The notes under the pieces: model-generated
Database searches by the model: none
The model's input: only the letters and a program-made list of their open reading frames with translations
What the model was told of the DNA's origin: nothing
NCBI RefSeq assembly: GCF_963575615.1
Contig: NZ_CAUYTL010000003.1
Span: 62,001 to 126,000 of the forward strand
Origin: Listeria_A hofi
Lineage (GTDB): Bacteria; Bacillota; Bacilli; Lactobacillales; Listeriaceae
Direction: 5' to 3'
Length of the DNA stretch: 64,000 bases
Shown: piece by piece, positions 61,424 through 64,000 of the stretch
Layout: every line of letters starts with the position of its first letter
How positions within the stretch are numbered: position 1 is the stretch's first letter
Translations under genes and position numbers: made by a program

Positions 61424-61529
61424 TAGGCGCCGTAGCAAAAATTTTAATAAAATTTCATAGTTTTTTCATAATTAGGGTATAGAATAATTATATGGATTCG
61501 TCTACAAATTGGAAAGGGATGATTGATGC

Positions 61530-63086
61530 ATGGATGAGAATAACAAAGATTTAGAAACACGCAAGGATGAGTTAGCGAGTGGAGCTTCTCCTGAAAGATT
61601 ACCAGATTCGCAATCTTATGAGAAACCGGAGCCAGCTGGGGAATCGGCGGTACATACGTCATCCGAGCCACAGGTTGCACGCGACATCCCAGTTGAAGCT
61701 GTTCATTCTGCAGAAGGCGTGACGCCGGAAGGTGAAAAGTTTGCCACGGCGACGAAAGAGGAGGCATCTGCTAGTTCGACACATGCTTTCTTTGATGAAT
61801 CAGCGAGCGAGCCAGAAGTGAGACCGGCAACTGGTAATGGCGGTGGGAATAATGTTGTTCCACCGGTTCCTCCAACGCGTACTGGTGGAAATGGTAGCGA
61901 ACCACCGAAAAAAGAAGGTAAGAAGAAAACAATGCTGGCTGTCTTCTTGACGGGTCTTTTAGGTGTCTTAATTGGTGCTTTAATAGTACTTGCCTTCTCA
62001 TGGAGCGCGCTTCAGGATGATAACAAGACAACTTCAAATACAACAACGACCGGTAGTGGAACAACCAAAAAAGTAACTGTTGAAAATACAACTGCTACGA
62101 CGCAAGCGCTTGAAAAGGTGCAGGATGCGGTTGTTAGCGTGTTGAATTTCCAAGCTGGAACATCAATTAGTTCTGGTACATCGACGGAAGATGAAGCTTC
62201 ATCTGGTTCTGGTGTTGTTTATAAGAAATCTGGTGGTAAAGCATATATCGTGACCAATAATCACGTTGTTGAAGGTGCTAATAAATTAGAAGTGAAGTTT
62301 TCGAATGGTAAGAAATCAGAAGCGAAACTTGTTGGAACAGATAAATGGAATGATTTAGCGGTTCTTGAAATTAGTGATGAGAATGTGACGAAGATTGCTG
62401 AATTTGGTAATTCGGATTCGTTAAAAGTTGGTGAAACAGCGATTGCAATTGGTAGTCCGCTAGGAACAGAATTTGCTGGGACTGTAACAGAAGGTATTAT
62501 TTCTGGTCTAAATCGTACGGTACCTGTTGATACAAATGGCGATGGTACAGAGGATTGGGAAGCGGAAGTTATTCAAACGGATGCGGCGATTAACCCTGGG
62601 AACAGTGGTGGGGCGCTAGTCAATATTGAAGGTCAGGTTATCGGGATTAACTCGATGAAGATTTCAACAGAAAATGTGGAAGGTATCGGTTTTGCGATTC
62701 CAAGTAATACGGTTGAGCCAATTATTGCTCAGTTGGAGAAAAATGGAGAAGTAGAGCGTCCGTCACTTGGGGTAACCTTGCGTGATGTTGATACGATTCC
62801 AGAAGTACAGCAACAACAAATCTTGAAATTGCCAGAGAATGTTGATTATGGTGCGATGGTGCAACAAGTTGTAGCCGGTTCAGCTGCTGAGAAAGCTGGT
62901 TTGAAACAATACGATGTTATTGTTGAGATGGACGGTAAAAAAGTAACAAACTCAATGACACTACGCCAAATTTTGTACTCGAATGATGTGAAAGTTGGAG
63001 ACAAGATGGAAGTGAAGTATTATCGAGAAGGTAAGAAAGAAACGACGACGGTGACGCTTACCGCGGCATCAACAACCAACCAGTAA
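61530..63086 (+). CDS. htrA: HtrA-like membrane serine protease
   Basis: A 518-residue protease: a disordered cytoplasmic N-terminus of about 130 residues, one membrane helix (about 132-153), a trypsin-like domain with His245, Asp275 and Ser359 (NPGNSGGAL), and a C-terminal PDZ domain (VAGSAAEKAGLKQYDVIVEM). It degrades misfolded extracellular proteins under heat, acid or wall stress, and is commonly linked to the Wal operon in Firmicutes. Confidence 0.95.
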   Translation: MDENNKDLETRKDELASGASPERLPDSQSYEKPEPAGESAVHTSSEPQVARDIPVEAVHSAEGVTPEGEKFATATKEEASASSTHAFFDESASEPEVRPATGNGGGNNVVPPVPPTRTGGNGSEPPKKEGKKKTMLAVFLTGLLGVLIGALIVLAFSWSALQDDNKTTSNTTTTGSGTTKKVTVENTTATTQALEKVQDAVVSVLNFQAGTSISSGTSTEDEASSGSGVVYKKSGGKAYIVTNNHVVEGANKLEVKFSNGKKSEAKLVGTDKWNDLAVLEISDENVTKIAEFGNSDSLKVGETAIAIGSPLGTEFAGTVTEGIISGLNRTVPVDTNGDGTEDWEAEVIQTDAAINPGNSGGALVNIEGQVIGINSMKISTENVEGIGFAIPSNTVEPIIAQLEKNGEVERPSLGVTLRDVDTIPEVQQQQILKLPENVDYGAMVQQVVAGSAAEKAGLKQYDVIVEMDGKKVTNSMTLRQILYSNDVKVGDKMEVKYYREGKKETTTVTLTAASTTNQ

Positions 63087-63152
63087 CACATGAACCGAGA
63101 AACGCTTATCTGCTCCTGTGCTGATTCAGTGGTAGATGTAAGATTTCATAGA

Positions 63153-63190
63153 AAACACGATTTCCTGAAATTTAGGAAATCGTGTTTTTG
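63153..63190. terminator. bidirectional terminator between htrA and the ACT gene
   Basis: A perfect 14-bp inverted repeat (63153-63166 and 63174-63187) with a 7-base loop. A and T runs flank it on both sides, and it serves the convergent genes. Confidence 0.92.
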
Positions 63191-63191
63191 G

Positions 63192-63578
63192 TTATTCTAG
63201 GATTTTGTGGCCGGCTTGTTTTAGGGCTGTGATTGCGGCTTCAAGCTTGGATTGTTTCATTAGTATATAATCGGTGTTGTACGTGGAGACGGCGAAGATG
63301 CTGATCTCTTTTTCGGCGAGTGGTGTCGCAATTTTGTGGAGAATGCCAGTTAGGGAGAAATCAAGAATTCCATCGATTTTTAGCAGGAACCAGTCGGATT
63401 CTACGGAGAGGGCTGCCGTTGTGTCGAGGTGCTTTGTAGGCATGATGATGGAACATTCTTCGTTAGTGTAAGTGATGCTCTTGAACTCTGTGTCATTGGT
63501 TTGAAACCAGGTTGGGACTTGGAAACTCGGTGAGAATTTGGCGATTGTATAGTTGGTTTTGTCTAGAAATAATTGCAT
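63192..63578 (-). CDS. ACT-domain protein
   Basis: A 128-residue protein made of two ACT-like halves (SDWFLLKIDGILDFSLTGIL, EKEISIFAVSTYNTDYILMK), the pattern of CASTOR-type amino-acid-sensing ACT proteins. The start at 63578 follows AAAGGAG; an upstream in-frame start lacks it. The ligand is unknown. Confidence 0.82.
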   Translation of the reverse strand: MQLFLDKTNYTIAKFSPSFQVPTWFQTNDTEFKSITYTNEECSIIMPTKHLDTTAALSVESDWFLLKIDGILDFSLTGILHKIATPLAEKEISIFAVSTYNTDYILMKQSKLEAAITALKQAGHKILE

Positions 63579-63700
63579 TTGGAACAGCTCCTTTTTTGAC
63601 AAGCGTATCATGAATTTAAACGGGTTGCAAAATGTTTTGCCAGGTGGTAAAGTTATAGAGGATAATAATTCTATCAGGTAGAGTAATTTTAGGGGTGATT

Positions 63701-64000
63701 TTGATTCGTAGCGATATTTTAAGAGGGCATGTGGACTCGATTATTTTGCGAATTTTGGCGGAGGGAGATTCATATGGTTATGAAATCTCGAAGCAAATTA
63801 GTGAACGGACGGGTGATCGCTTTCAAATTAAAGAGGCAACGTTATATGCAGTATTTCAGCGGTTGGAAAAGAAATTGTTGATTGAGTCTTATTTTGGAGA
63901 GCGCTCACATGGTGGAAAGCGGAAGTACTATACGATTACGAGTCTTGGTCGTGCTTACTTGCGTGAAATGGCGCGTGAATGGCAAGAGATTAAGGGCATT
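63701..64000 (+). CDS. PadR-family transcriptional regulator, 3' truncated by window
   Basis: The first 100 residues of a PadR regulator, starting with TTG after AGGGGTG. The winged helix is clear: ILRILAEGDSYGYEISKQI, ATLYAVFQRLEKKLLI, GGKRKYYTITSLGRAYL. The C-terminal dimerisation part runs beyond the window. PadR regulators usually control a neighbouring membrane protein or efflux gene. Confidence 0.9.
   Translation, partial: MIRSDILRGHVDSIILRILAEGDSYGYEISKQISERTGDRFQIKEATLYAVFQRLEKKLLIESYFGERSHGGKRKYYTITSLGRAYLREMAREWQEIKGI

Noticed and set aside
61444..62091. Minus-strand frames across the 5' part of htrA
   Set aside because: Antisense shadows of the low-complexity htrA N-terminus.

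Overview
The window is a Listeria-type chromosome segment (low-GC Firmicute) carrying a complete 43.6-kb integrated prophage. The host genes ksgA-veg-ispE-chbG-purR, a MacB-like ABC exporter, two tandem spoVG genes, glmU and prs follow the order known from Listeria, and duplicated spoVG is a Listeria trait. The lysis genes resemble those of Listeria phage A118. However, prs is followed directly by the walR two-component operon. There is no prfA-plcA-hly virulence cluster, so this is probably a non-pathogenic or more distant (sensu lato) Listeria rather than L. monocytogenes.

Left host region (1-12876): ksgA (5' end cut by the window), veg, ispE, a YdjC/ChbG deacetylase, purR, a three-gene adaptor/ATPase/permease exporter, spoVG1-spoVG2, a 151-bp tandem repeat block, glmU, prs and walR.

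Prophage (12859-56511): it is bounded by a perfect 24-bp direct repeat and sits exactly between walR and walK. The repeat contains the last five walR codons and stop, the walK ribosome binding site and the A of the walK ATG. Both reading frames therefore stay intact, but walK-walH-walI lose the walR promoter. From left to right the prophage has: integrase and two lipoproteins, then ImmA and a CI-like repressor (all minus strand); an operator region; a long early operon of small genes; a recombination/replication module (Gp157, Sak4-like ATPase, SF2 helicase, DUF669 SSB-like protein, primase-helicase) with an iteron-like origin candidate; VRR-NUC and DUF3310 proteins; an ArpU-type late regulator; a tRNA-Pro; HNH and terminase; an HK97-type head; a long-tailed siphovirus tail with a 1729-residue tape measure and an SGNH-hydrolase receptor-binding protein; and A118-like holin and endolysin. 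The right end is accessory: a HigB/HigA-ImmA toxin-antitoxin pair, then a minus-strand operon made of a nonsense-interrupted acidic gene, an AcrIIA1-like HTH gene and an AP2 gene, driven by a promoter with palindromic operators. This is where anti-CRISPR loci lie in Listeria prophages.

Right host region (56511-64000): walK, walH, walI, walJ and htrA complete the Wal operon, followed by an ACT-domain gene on the minus strand and the start of a PadR-family regulator cut by the window end.
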